64,000 nt of DNA from Symbiodinium sp. CCMP2592 (lineage: Eukaryota; Sar; Dinophyceae; Suessiales; Symbiodiniaceae): positions 479,128-543,127 of the forward strand of contig CAJNDT010004979.1 of NCBI GenBank assembly GCA_905221615.1, read 5' to 3'. How positions within the stretch are numbered: position 1 is the first letter of the stretch; the number at the start of each line of letters is the position of its first letter. This document shows positions 45,200 through 56,611 of the stretch, piece after piece. Both the position numbers and the translations under genes were made by a program. The notes below the pieces were generated by a model, which was given only the letters and a program-made list of their open reading frames with translations, searched no databases and was not told the origin of the DNA.

Positions 45200-46329
45200 A
45201 GCCATTCGGGAAGAATGTCCGCCTCCACCACCGCAGCATATCGCAACCAGTCTCACTCAGCCATCCTCCCTCTTTGTCACCTGCATAGCTACTGGGCTAT
45301 GGGTTCTCGCCGACTGCCTTAATGAAGACGGCTTTCGTTATGGCACTGACGGCAGTGGTGGCCCAAACACGCGGGATAAGCGATGTACACTTTGCAGTTG
45401 GGGAATCTCCGTTGTCAGGTTGAGCCATGACGGGACGTGGGAATGCTTGGGTACTCGAGGGGGTTTCCTGAAAGGGCACAAGCAAACTGTCCCCCGGGCT
45501 GAGCTTCAGGCCCTTGTTGCCCTGCTTGATAGTACCCGTGGTGACGTGCATGTCAGCTTAGACTCCCTTGTTACTGTTAAGGGTTTTCGTAAAATCATTG
45601 GGTTCAAGCGGCTGAAGACCCGCACTTTGCACGCTGATCTCTGGTTAGAAATTGCGGCGCACTCCAATAGAAGGGTTAGTCCTGTTTGGGTGAATTCCCA
45701 TCTTAGTCTCGATGCGTTTCGCCAACAATTCGGGAGTGACATGGATTGGGCCCATGCGGCCAATTGCCATGCTGATTCTGCTGCCGAAGAAAGAGCTAAA
45801 TGGCTCAGTAAACAGGCCACTTATAGTACTTGGGGCGATATAAACCGGTGGACCGACGACAGATTGCTCTCTGTTCAAAAACACCTCATACCGCGAGTCC
45901 GCACCATCTTAGACGTCACTCTAGTAGCTACACCGCGCGTTTTCGGGCCGAAACCTGCCACCAAACGCGAGTTTATGCAGCATTTGCGGGTAACACACCC
46001 ACATCATGCTTGGGCCTTGGGTTGTCATGACAGCGCTGCCTGGTGTGTTAGATGCGGGTTACGACTCCGCGCGAGCTCTCTCAAGACTAGGCTCAGCGAG
46101 CTGGCTCGACAACCATGCCCATCGTCCATGCTCGATCTCCTTCCTTTTGGAGTGCACCGTACGCATGATTTCCACTTCGTTAGTTCCCATGCTGGTTGGC
46201 TGTGTAGATGTGGCCTGCATCTGAAGATGCACTCCCGCGACGCGGCATGGGCGAGGGCAGCGAGGGGTTGTGCTGCTTTTTGAGTTTTGTTGCTAAGCTG
46301 GCTTTGCCAAGTTGTCTGTCAAAAAAAAA
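45200..46329 (+). mobile_element. LINE 3' fragment with RNase H domain and C-terminal Cys/His motif
   Basis: Open frame to the stop at 46281-46283. The RNase H catalytic residues are visible in order: Asp in YGTDGSGG, Glu in VPRAELQALV, Asp in HVSLDSLVTV, and a final Asp in ANCHADSAAE. The C-terminal part has paired Cys motifs (CHDSAAWCVRCGLRLRASSL) typical of dinoflagellate and other protist LINE ORF ends. A short 3' UTR ends in an A9 run (46321-46329). The reverse transcriptase and endonuclease are missing, so it is a 5'-truncated insertion. No target-site duplication could be identified by eye; the 5' junction is somewhere in 45150-45290. Confidence 0.75.
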
Positions 46330-46755
46330 TGCACACCCGTTTCTTTCTTCTTCACCTTCACCTGCCCAACTCGTCGGGCACAATCAAAGCCAAATCCCCA
46401 GCAAGAACGTGGAGTGAACCAGCAGCCCTAGGAGAGTGTGGTAGGCTTGTTTGTGTCTTCTGCCAAGAAGATTGAAGTACGTGCCACAGTGTGACACTTT
46501 CCGAAAGCAAGGTGGATGCCCAAAGCGGTGCCCGGGGGAAGCGACGAGAAGGCGCGATGAACCCTTCCATCTCTTGCAGAATTGCTTCAACTGACAGGCG
46601 TGGGGCACGAGCATGCTGGACATTGGAATTTCTTTAGGCGCAGCGACGCAGGGCCGAAAGTGTGTTGCAATTGCCGGTGCACGCACTTCGTATTGTCATG
46701 CGAAATGCAGCCTTTTCAACTCAAGCTGCATCAATCCCAGACACTTGCCTGAGTG

Positions 46756-47739
46756 ATGGCAGCAAATAAGCTAACGCTGAAGGTGTCCTACCAGGAAGAG
46801 GTCCGTCGGCTTCGGGATTGGCCAGGTGAGCATGAGCCCAGCTACCAAGGGCTCGTTGACGCAGCTCTCAGCCTTTTCGACTTGTCGGAGACGCATCGGC
46901 ACAGCATCCGCTACCAGGATGGTGATGTCACTGCTGTGCTGACCCAGAGCAACTTTAGCGATGCCTTGTCCTTAGCCTTCCAAGATGGGCTGCTGCGGCT
47001 GAGTCTCGAGGCGCCAGAGGAAGATTCCGAGGCTCTCGCGCGAGCGGCGCGAGTGGAAGGGGATCATGCCGAGCAGCTCGTCGAGCCCAGCATGGCTGAG
47101 ACGGCTGGTGCCGAAAGTCCCTTCACCTCCGGGTGGTCCTGCTTCAAAGAACAAGTGGTCAGCGATTTCCAGATGAATCGGCGGGATATGCAGGAGGCAT
47201 TCAAATCCAGTGGAGAACAGCATCCAGCCTTGAATGTGTGTGGCAAAGTTGCAGGATTTACAGCAGGTGTCTGTGCCTCTGCACGACTGATACCGCTGCA
47301 TGGTACTCGGCTGGCTGCTCGGAGTGTGGCTGCTGCAGCCAACATGCCGGTACCAGAGTCGGAGACATCGGTGCCAGTAACCGCCGCCGACACGGAAGCT
47401 GGCAGTGATGTACAGCATTTCAAGCAGCAGGTCCTTCAAGACTTTCAGATTGGGCGCCAAGAAATTCAGACGGCTTTCGGATATTTCACAGGTGAGAGCC
47501 CTTCGGAGACGGCTTCCCCTTCCCAGCCCCCTCGGCTCGGACGGGATGTTCTCCCTGCGGTAGCTTCAACAGTTGCTGGCCTCACGGTAGCGACCACGCT
47601 GGTGCCCCTGCGGGCCGCACGGTTGGTGGTCGCCAGCTTAGCCTCCCAGCGATCGCCAGAAGCGGAGCAGTCGGAGCAAGCCGAGCTGCAAGCCGAGCTG
47701 CAAGCTGAGCGACACGACCAGCCAGGCCGGTTTAAGTAA
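46756..47739 (+). CDS. PB1-domain protein with duplicated C-terminal module, intronless
   Basis: A 327-codon uninterrupted frame; the ATG at 46756 is preferred (context GAGTGATGG). Residues about 5-85 form a PB1 domain: a Lys in the first strand (LTLKVSY) and an acidic OPCA-like loop (IRYQDGDVTAVLTQSNFSDA). PB1 domains pair head-to-tail with other PB1 domains in signalling scaffolds. Residues 130-191 (FKEQVVSDFQMNRRDMQEAF ... ARLIPLHGTRLAARS) and 222-296 (FKQQVLQDFQIGRQEIQTAF ... TTLVPLRAARLVVAS) are two copies of one ~65-residue module, each an amphipathic helix followed by a small-residue hydrophobic helix. I do not recognise this module. The tail has an EQAELQAELQAE repeat. No introns, unlike most neighbours. 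About 27 bp upstream is TTTTCAACTCAAG, loosely similar to a dinoflagellate spliced-leader end. Confidence 0.72.
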   Translation: MAANKLTLKVSYQEEVRRLRDWPGEHEPSYQGLVDAALSLFDLSETHRHSIRYQDGDVTAVLTQSNFSDALSLAFQDGLLRLSLEAPEEDSEALARAARVEGDHAEQLVEPSMAETAGAESPFTSGWSCFKEQVVSDFQMNRRDMQEAFKSSGEQHPALNVCGKVAGFTAGVCASARLIPLHGTRLAARSVAAAANMPVPESETSVPVTAADTEAGSDVQHFKQQVLQDFQIGRQEIQTAFGYFTGESPSETASPSQPPRLGRDVLPAVASTVAGLTVATTLVPLRAARLVVASLASQRSPEAEQSEQAELQAELQAERHDQPGRFK

Positions 47740-48460
47740 TATGCAAAGTAGATATTTGTAGAGAAAGATTCTGTCGGTTGGTGCATCGACTTGCAACGTG
47801 ACAGGCGGCGCGACTCTTCAAGCCGTGCCAGGATCCTGACTACCCTTGAAGTGTTCAGTTGGCTGGCGAAACTCCGTAGAATCCAAGAACCAGGCACGCT
47901 CTGGATTTCAAGTTAGTATAGCACATGATAGCACTTGACAGGCATGAGTAAAGCCATCATGCCAGAGGGTTCTTACAATTGCAAGCTGCCTGCAGCAACG
48001 CACAGGCTGCACGTAGCTGTTTCTGAGTAGACGAGCTTCGCGTGGATTTCTCGCATCACGCGTAGCCAAGCAGACTGATTGATGTCCATGGACATGAGGT
48101 CGATGGCAGTTCACCAAAAGAGCTTCGATGCCAGGTTTGACTAATCGTTAGTCGAGTTTGCTTAGTGAGGGTGGATGTGATGCAGATGTATTGCATCGTT
48201 GGGGGAAGCTTTCGCGGCCGTTGGTTCAAGACCTGGTGAACCATGGGTGAAGATGGCCACAGTGCCGCCAGGGTGGGTTCAGATTGATCCGTGTCTTGGA
48301 GGAGATAACCCAGCTTACTTGGAAGAGGTCCTTGCATGCCAACTTAGGACATCGTCCGTGGACGGCGGCTTCCAGGGGCTGCTTGGCCCAGCATTTGGGC
48401 CTCTGCCCCGCGTCTATTTCCCCTCGGCACCTTAGGAATGGGGTCTCAAAGCTGGGAGCC
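47740..48460. other. intergenic, unassigned
   Basis: Short frames on both strands. 48199-48435 (+) has a protein-like composition (VPPGWVQIDPCLGGDNPAYL) and may be an exon of the gene at 48463, but the junction is not resolved. Confidence 0.35.
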
Positions 48461-48462
48461 TC

Positions 48463-48849
48463 TTGCTGGCACGGCTTTTCTTTCTGGAAAAGTCCGCAAG
48501 GGAACGCATGCATCATGGTTTCCAGGCCGAGCTCCGGCGCCAGGGGACTGGAGAGACGAGCCTCATGGAGTTCTTCGAACTGGAGGATGAAACCGAAGCT
48601 GTGGACCAGGATGGAGAGGAAGGCGAGGACCCGAACTTGGAGCTGAAGGATGGTCGGAGACCTTTCGGTGCGTCCTCTTCAACTCTGGACCTTCTGCAAG
48701 TGCCCTGGCAAGAGCTTGCATGTCAGAGGCAAGGACCCCACCTTGGTGTCCAAAGCACTGGAGCTAAGGAGCAGGCCACCCAGATGATAGCCACCAAAGT
48801 CGAGCCGGAGAGTGAGCCGCAGGCCCATGGATTCAACTGGCAGTTTTAG
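48463..48849 (+). CDS. hypothetical protein, acidic, probable terminal exon
   Basis: A 128-codon frame ending in TAG (48847-48849). It contains a charged helical part (SARERMHHGFQAELRRQGTG) and an acidic segment (FELEDETEAVDQDGEEGEDP), a composition typical of real coding sequence. No domain recognised. Likely the 3' exon of a gene whose earlier exon is at 48199-48430. Confidence 0.35.
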   Translation: MLARLFFLEKSARERMHHGFQAELRRQGTGETSLMEFFELEDETEAVDQDGEEGEDPNLELKDGRRPFGASSSTLDLLQVPWQELACQRQGPHLGVQSTGAKEQATQMIATKVEPESEPQAHGFNWQF

Positions 48850-50380
48850 GTGTGCCACCACTTTGCGCTTTGCGATGTTGCATCCCACCGCTGAGGTGCC
48901 CGTTGTGGAGAGGGCTTGGTTCGTCTTATTCATGGGGCTCGTAGCTCCTTGAATCATTCTCAGAATCGGACGTGCTGCACCAGCCGTACCAGACCCACCT
49001 CAGCTCAGGTTGTGGTGAATGCAGTCTGCATCGGCTGTCTGGCGGCAAGAGAAGCAGATTGCCGCGGCTGCTTCGCAGCACATCGGGACTGAATTTCCTA
49101 TGCGCCCAAGGCCTGGAGGTGGACCTCGCAGCGACTATTCCGATTGTCTTCATCGTGTCTCAGCTTCGAAGAGGGAAGTGTTGATGACGCAAGAACACGC
49201 TCTTTTCCACAAAGGCTGCCAACAATGCCTTTCTCATCCTTTACATGGGCGAGCTTGGAATGAGGCAGTACAGCTATGGATAAGAGGAGATGTTCGATAG
49301 CAGCAAGAAGCGCGTCTCGAACTGTTGAGGTTCGTGACATATCGCTTCGGGATATTCCAAGACCCACTCACCGTACTGGACATGCAGCTGTTTCTCTCGT
49401 GAAAGTGTGAGTTTTTGCCAAGCTTGCGGCAGAAATCGAGACCTCGCAGGACCTGATTCTTGTTTTGCTGGTTTTCGTTGAAGAGTTTGCCTTCACGGGC
49501 AACCTGGCGAGGCAGAACTGGCTGGAAGAGTTTTTGATTAAGCCTGCAGCACCAACCCCCGCAGCATGCTTATGACTATGCTATGACTGACACTGCTCGC
49601 ATCTTCTCGTGCTGCTACTTTCAGCAGTTCGGACGTGAGGCGCTGGGCTATCGTTACAGAAGACATCAAAACACTGGCCTGCGTTTGTGGATACGGCATA
49701 CTCCTGCTTCGTGCCACCTGTGCATATTATCATATGCATGTATATATATATATGTATATATATATATGTATGTAAATGTATGTCGAACCTGTATATCCTA
49801 AGTTTCGCTCTATCGTTAGATAGCTTGAGGCAGAAGCTGCAAACTAGACTCGTGTCAAGATCTCCCACTGCAACATGAGCCAAACCTGATGGCTTAAGCA
49901 AGTTCTACAGCACGCGGAATCTGCCTGCTGCACGCAGCTCTGAGCGATTCAGCCTGGACTGGTGACTTACATAAACGACTTCGATTTGAGCGAGTAGGTG
50001 CGAAGCTATCTCTGTCACTCGACCTCCCTGTCCCTCCCCGTCTCCCTGGGTTTCGCTTAGTTTCTACACCAAGAGGGTTACTGCAGGGATCCTTGTTTGC
50101 TTGTTGCGATGTTCTCACTCTTCCTCTATCTTGCTGCTTTCGTTCTCGGTCCAATCTTTTCTCCCTTGGATCGTCCTCTCAAGTGACTCTTGACACTGCA
50201 CCGAGTTCTGCTGCTCTCTGATTCCTCTATGGAATGACTAGTGCTACCGCTGCCTGCTGTCGGGATCACGGAAGTGTCTTCGGCGGAAAGAATGGAGCAA
50301 CCAGCACTTGCTGCGTATTGCTTCTTAACAACATCTGCAACACTTGTGTCTGGTTCTCAGTGCAGTGGGAGCTTTATCTT
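48850..50380. other. unassigned; contains a (TA)n microsatellite
   Basis: No gene recognised. (TATA)n/(TATG)n microsatellite at 49738-49775. The right end may hold the S1-S3 exons of the channel gene. Confidence 0.4.
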
Positions 50381-50384
50381 TCCT

Positions 50385-53300
50385 TCAGATCGCTGCCAGC
50401 CTTTCGGCTCCTGCGGCTCCTGAGGCAAGTCCGAGTGAAACCGTGCGTTGGGATCATCTGAGCGCCGGACCAAGCTCTCTGCCAGGCTGGCACGTGCCGC
50501 ACGGTACATGACAGCCTCGCCGCAACTACTTGCGTTCATTTCAAACGCAACGCGAACAATGAAGACACTTGGCAGCTTGGCAGCATCATCAACGTAGGCG
50601 TCGGGTTCGACCGTGGCCTCCTGAACTCCATGCAAGGCTGGGTTTGCCTCATCTTGTGCGTCTTCGTTTGGAGTACTGCAGCCTGTGCGCCCTGCTGGCC
50701 TGTGTTACTGCACGCACGGCGCGTGCGCATGCGCCCGCTGGTGTGTGTGTATGTGTGTGTGTGTGTGTGTGTGTGTCTGTGTCTGTGTCTGTGTCTGTGC
50801 CTGTGTCTGTGTCTGTGTCTGTGTCTGTGTCTGTGCGTGCGCGTGCTGTCCTGGTTCATGGGCTAAGGGAGGTCACTGTCCGTCGTTTTGCAATTCAGTC
50901 GCATTGCAATTCCTTTTCTCGGCTGCAGTGGCGTCAGGCCCATGATGGGGGAAGCACTGGTTGGCTGCCGGCGTGTACCTGCAACTGATACTGAACGTGC
51001 AGAAGCATCTAGCATCCTCGCTGTGCATGGTCATCCTCGCTGCTGTTGCTTCCTGATTAAATACACTTTTGCTACCACCTCACATCAGTGGCTGTGCACG
51101 TCAGGACATGCAGCTTGCCGCGGGTTTCCACAGATTGACATGTACGGTTGCTGCAACCGGAGCCGTTTTCACAAACATGCAGTCAGGCGCTTTGACAAGC
51201 AAGCCAGCAACAGAGGAGTGACTAAATCCAACCATGAGTGCGACCATCCTTTGAGAAAGTAGGTAAGTGTCGCAATAGGCCTGGATGCAAAAAAGGTAAG
51301 TGTGTTGCCCCGTGTTCTTCTCTCTCTCTCTCTCTGTGCATGTATCTCCATCCTCGGACATGGATGCTCGGGGTTACTCCCAACTTCATTTCCTTCTGCG
51401 GGGATCCGGGAGGGTCAGGGGAGGGTGGGGCCCGAACCCGTACCCTACTTACGGATCGCGGACGATGTCATCTTGTTTTGAGTGCTGTCCCTCGTGTCTG
51501 GCATGCTCGGTACAGCGACTTCATCTAGTGTTTGTTCTCATGATTACCCTCCCCGTGTTCCATGTCGCATCTTGCATGCCTATTTCAAAAAGCAAGCTTC
51601 AAGCAGGGTGTGTGTGTGTGTGTGTGTGCGTGTTTGTGTGTGCAGTGCATGCACGCGAACGTTTGCTATTGTGGTTTGACGTGCATGGATGAGTCCCAGT
51701 AGACAATGCGAACTCGTTGCCAGGCATTACGTCATAGGTCAGTCATCCGTTTGGAACGACACCTTCGATCCTTGGCAGGACTTCCCGCCCCCCTTCCCTC
51801 TGAAGCAAGGTGAATGTGCCGTGCGCCGCCAGGAGTACGAGGCCTTTGAGGCTTTCGACAACCGCCAGTACTTCGGATCTGCTACGAAGAGCTTCCTTAC
51901 CTTGATGCAGGTCCACTCGCTTCTCCTGAAACTTCTCCAGAGTTCTTACTCATGTTTTCTTGATTGACTTGAAGTGTGGAAGGTCATTACAAATTCACAG
52001 TGGGCAAATCACATAGCAAGGCCAGTTGTGTTTCGGCAACATGGCAAAATTAGCTTGCACTGCGTGTGCTCTGGGTGATCTGACAGCTATTTGAAAGCTG
52101 AGGTATCCGGCCATAGCTGGATTTCTTGGGTTCTTTCTTCTGATTACGACATTCGGCCTACTGTCATCGGCGGCTGCGGCTGCAAAAAATTGTCTTGAGT
52201 CACAGTTGTGCGGCCGCAGTCTTCCTGCAATGTAGGTGGTCGCAAACATTGTACAGGACCGATGCCACGATTGCCTTGCCAAGCTTGCTAAACGGATCGG
52301 ATCGGCAGGATGCTCTCGAGACCTCACGGATCTTGGAGACATCAACTCGCGAGGCTCAGACAAGCCGTGCCGGCTACGTTTGAAAAACTGCACTTCTGAG
52401 GTGGAGCGCGAGAACCGGCAGCAGATGGGAATGAAAGCACGCACGTTGCTTCGGCTCATGGACGAGGCGGTCCGGGAGTCTAAATTCCTGCGAAGCCGAG
52501 AAGCCTTCCGAATCCTCGCGCTGAGACCTTTAGGATGGAAACGGTCAGCTCGCAGAGCGCGAGGTAGACCAAGCTCTGAAAAACGAGGCCCTGCTTGATG
52601 TCGAGGGCAGGAAGTGGGCTGTTGCATTTCTGGCTGTCATTCATGAAGACCAAATGCAAGAGGGAAGCAGAGGTACTGGTAGAAAGAGAGAGATGCCGCT
52701 GGGGAGCTGGGCTTTCTTTTCCACTGATGAATCCACGGTGAAACATCAACTGGCGGACGGCTATGCATGAGCGGGTGGGGTCTCTGCTCGTGGGACGCCC
52801 TTGAAGCCTGTATCGGGTGATTATGGTTTGAGGCTTGATACCACGCGCACAGCCAACCTCTACCCAGGCTTCTTTGATTGCTCGATTTGTTTTCGGCAGT
52901 GGCGAAGACGCGCACGAAAACGAGCAAGCATTGGCGCAGAAGAAGACAGAAAAGAAGAATACTTATCGGGAGTGTTGTGATTTCGGGGTCAAAGGACAAC
53001 ACAACAGGGAGAGACGTGTGTTCGTGAAGCAGGAATTCCGCCAGACGCTGCTGGACCTAGAGGTTCCTGTCCTTGATGCTGAAAGCAACTCCGTCATGAT
53101 TCTCGCGCTGTCTGCGAATCCACTTGGCGGAGGGATTGAAGTCAGTGCCAGGCTTGATGCGCCTGTTTGACAAGGATGGCAAAGGCAGCATAACCTTTGA
53201 CTTCCTGGTCAAGGGTTTGGTGAGCATGATCCCTGTCTCAATAGAGACGCTGCATGCCAGACTAATTCCCGGTTGGGGGAGGAAGGAGGAAGGAGCGAGT

Positions 53301-53973
53301 GTCTCAGGCTCGATGACATCGATGACAAGGACGGGGCGAGTCGTCCAGCTCGGGGTTTTTGCAGTTGCACCCCAAAAAATCGCCTCATTGCGCAACGGAG
53401 GACTGGGCGTTTCTGGCGATATGGAGTGAAGGTCTTCATCTCCGTGCCGATATTGTGGAGAGAAGGTGTGAGCTGCTTTTCCAAGGAGTTCTTCGATTGC
53501 ATGGCCTCCTGGAGTATTGTTTGACGAGCTTATATCAGTTCCTGGACAGTCTGGAATCAACGACTCGACACTACAGGGCTTTGCGCTACGTCCGTTCGGC
53601 TCCGCCTCCCATTGCTGCTAGTATTTACGAAGTTTTGAACATCAAGGTGGCAGACGAGGCGCCCATGGACGAAGCCGAAGCTTTCATTGGCTTTGCCCGG
53701 CGCTACATGGGCCCCAGCGATCGATTGGCCCCCCTATCTGAGCCTCCACCGCTGGTTCCTTTTCCTGATGTTCGCAAGACGCTAACGAATCGCAAGGCTG
53801 TTCTTCCCCCGGCGCCCTGCAAGCCTGCTGTGTACAGAGCCAGGTATCTCCGAGAACAGGTTGCAACTGATGCTCATAATGCACGATACGACGTGAGTGC
53901 GATAGGTGCCGAGTCCGCCGTGTTTGCAAAGTTGAAGCAAGAATTGACTGTTGACCCCGAGCTTCTTGAGTGA
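50385..53973 (+). CDS. voltage-gated cation channel, single-domain with EF-hand region, multi-exon
   Basis: Segments in the order expected for one ion-transport repeat: an S4 voltage sensor (SLPAFRLLRLLRQVRV, 50392-50441), an S5-like helix (MQGWVCLILCVFVWSTAA, about 50630-50685), a pore-helix exon ending at 51910 (DNRQYFGSATKSFLTLMQ), an S6-like helix (GFLGFFLLITTFGLL, about 52115-52160) continuing with VVANIVQDRC (52238 on), a charged linker (VERENRQQMGMKARTLLRLM), then EFRQTLLDLEVPVLDAE (53032-53085) and the EF-hand-like LMRLFDKDGKGSITFDF (53151-53205). The EF loop has Asp at positions 1 and 3 and Gly at 6 but Phe at 12, so Ca2+ binding may be weak. The last frame ends at a stop at 53971-53973 (...LTVDPELLE). 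The family is the Cav/Nav-like single-domain channels common in dinoflagellates; ion selectivity cannot be read because the filter exon after 51910 was not found. Introns carry a TG/TGTGTC microsatellite (50741-50840). Exon borders are approximate. Confidence 0.62.
50741..50840. repeat. TG / TGTGTC microsatellite
   Basis: (TG)n followed by about nine TGTGTC units, inside what is probably an intron of the cation channel gene. Confidence 0.95.
51304..51336. repeat. (TC)n microsatellite
   Basis: TCTTCTCTCTCTCTCTCTCT-type run, presumably intronic. Confidence 0.85.
51608..51646. repeat. (TG)n microsatellite
   Basis: About 18 TG units with one CG and one TT interruption, shortly upstream of the pore exon. 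Confidence 0.9.
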
Positions 53974-53979
53974 GCATGG

Positions 53980-55160
53980 GGTGTGTTCATCGCCTATGTG
54001 TATAGTAAGCACGGCCGCCAAACGAGTTGCTGTCAGAGTCCAAAGCCTGGCTCTTTTGCATGAGCAGATCGGGTACGTGACCGCGGGTTGCTTGCGGAGA
54101 AGAGAAGCAACCCTACAAGCCTGTGTGTGCCCTGTGATCCGAACGGCTATGACAGGAGCGCTGTTTGTCATTCCTGTGGCTTGGACCCCAGAGGTCGGAC
54201 GGCAGAAGGCACGCAAGGAGTGTTCTTTGAAGTTGACCTTTGCCAAGCGGCAGGGCAGCACCTTAACCCGGTGATGAAACTATGCGGCAGAAGGCACTTG
54301 CAGAGGTCGTAATGGACCTTAGGGCCGTGGCCAGGGAGCCTTCTTAAACCCTCCTCGGGCGTTTATGAAAAGAGTACAGTGACAGAGTGGTTATAGGATT
54401 TCTTTCTCATCCAAGACATGACGAGGGCATTTTTCCAATTAGGTGGATTGGCTGGCATGATGTGATGATGTTGATGTGAGGTTGCCCCTGAGGTTGTGGT
54501 GAGGTCGCATGGCATGAAGTGAGATGATGTGAGGTGTTCCTAGAGGTTGGCCCTATCAAGCCGTATTTGTTACTTTTAATGCGGCCCGGGGCGAACAGGA
54601 GTCGCAGCCCATCGCAAAACTGCGCTGTGCATGTGGTGCTATGGCGATTCGTGCTCGCTTCAAAAAAAATTGACAACCCTCGTGGTGTTGGCAGTGCAAT
54701 TGCAGCAACCTCCTCGTTGATACCGGTACGGTCTCTCGGTCGCGCTGACTTGAGCCTCGAAATGATTGAATCTCACCAGTACTTTCGGGAAGCATCTTGT
54801 CTCTGAATCCCGTCAGTACAAGGGGCGAAGCAGCTCGGCCCTCCTGAATCAGCTAATAAACCCGCCAGCACGTGGGGTATATGGCGCTTGGCCATGTGGG
54901 GGGAAGTGATCCGATTGCGCCAGATCGCCCTGTGGTTTGGTGAAGTGGCGACTCGTGTTCGGAATTGAAGACCCTCAAGAGTGAGTGCCCTGCGCATGCG
55001 AAAAACATTGGCCTCATGTCTTGTTGGCCTCGAAATGACAACCTTGTGGCTGGACGCGGCGGGTAAGCATGTCTCGAAGGAATGTGGGGTGAAGCATGTC
55101 GGCCGCGACCCTCAATCTGACCAGCGAAAATGGAGCCTCAATTATTTTGGAGGGTTTCAT
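53980..55160. other. unassigned
   Basis: Short frames without recognised motifs. 54440-54540 is rich in GATG/GTGAGG, a weak low-order repeat. Confidence 0.4.
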
Positions 55161-55164
55161 TGAT

Positions 55165-55400
55165 GGATGGAGGGGTAGCTGGACAAGTCTCGGGTCTGGG
55201 TGGGTGGGAAGGATGGTGAGTGGGTCGATGGACGGACCGACGGACGGATGGACGGATGGATGGCGGATTGGCGGATGGGCGGATGGATGGACGGTAGGGA
55301 AGGATGACGAATGGATGGGCGAACGGACGGACGGACGGAAGGATGGATGGATGAATGAATGAATGGGTAGGTGCAGGGCTGGATGGGTGGATGTGATGAT
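55165..55400. repeat. GGAT/GGAC tetranucleotide array
   Basis: About 235 bp of GGATGGAC-type units with GGCGGATT variants, turning into GAATGAATGGGT at the right end. The Asp/Gly/Trp-rich + frame and Pro/Ser/His-rich - frame merely read the repeat. Confidence 0.93.
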
Positions 55401-56610
55401 GTTCGATGTTAGCTCGCTTCGAACACTTTCATGCGGTGTCTCACATGTCGGTCGGCAGCTTCGACAGTCCGAGTGGCAGTCGTATAGGATATAATGAGCA
55501 GTCAGTGTGCACCGGACATAATCCGTTAGTGGTTTGCTTCCATTGCTCCAACTGGAGGCTTTGCGGTCGCGAGTGTCGTTTGAGACAATCTTCACATCAG
55601 CTTGAGCCGAGGCAAATAGTTTGGCTGCTGCGTTTGGATGGCGCCTTGCGCTGCAGCCCTGGACCCTCAAGCAAAGAGACTTGCGTGCCCAGCCTTTGTG
55701 GATGTGCTGGTCACGGACATCTACCAGGTACCAAGGCATTGGCGCTGCCAGCCTCGCACTGAGCCCGACAAATGCACCGCCATTTGATCCTGGGTGCCGG
55801 CCTGACTCATGCTGTGCTTCCTATGCAGCAGCAAAGGCCTGGGATTTGTCGGACTTTGGCAGGCGAGGCACTCGAGCTTTTATTGCTAGCATTGCCGGCA
55901 TTGAGACACAGAGCAGTCAAAGCCACGAGTTCGTCATGTTGGCGCAATAGTGGTCTATCTTCTAAATTTGCAAAGGTAGGTTTGGCAGTTTTGCGATGAC
56001 GAAGTTCGCAGCAACCCCGCTTCCGGACAGTGGGCATTGGAAGATCTCAGATATGTCGCTGCGATACGTGAGCCGAGTTAAACTCTGCTGTCAGTCCCAG
56101 GGAGACAACAAATGCTTCGGCTCTGGCATACATGGTCTCAATTGAGAGATCTGAAGTGCAATTTCTGCACCTCATGCAACATCTTTTGACCAAGAGCAGC
56201 CACCGAAGGTGATGATACAGAACAATCGCAGGTTGCAGCAGTTTTTCGCCTCCAGACTTCAGTAGAGCTGAGCGACGGTGAGCAGGAGCGGACTAAAGTA
56301 GTAGTGAATAGTGAGCTTTCTGCACAAGTCTTTCCACCATTTGTCTGTTGATGGCTTTGTTGACGTTGTGCAGGTTCTCGCTGCAGAGGAACCGGCCAGG
56401 TCCGCTCGGGTAGCTGAGCTGACCAAGTGTATGTCTGTGGGCAACGGCATCGCTGCAGCTAGCGCAGCTTGACTCCGCAGCACGGTAAGCCTGACCTCAG
56501 CGGGTCAGAGTTCCTAGCCGCTTCGCAGATGTAGCAAAGGCATAGCTGTTGGATGCCTGGGTTGAAGAGAAGCGGTTTTGGCCTGGGTGCTAGTCTGCAA
56601 GTGTTGGTTG
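55401..56610. other. upstream region of the TTI1-like gene, unassigned
   Basis: Frames at 55621-55950 (+) and 55772-55999 (+) look partly protein-like but are not recognised. A first exon or the 5' UTR of the next gene may lie here. No promoter motif could be identified; dinoflagellate promoters lack a dependable TATA signature. Confidence 0.4.
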
Positions 56611-56611
56611 C

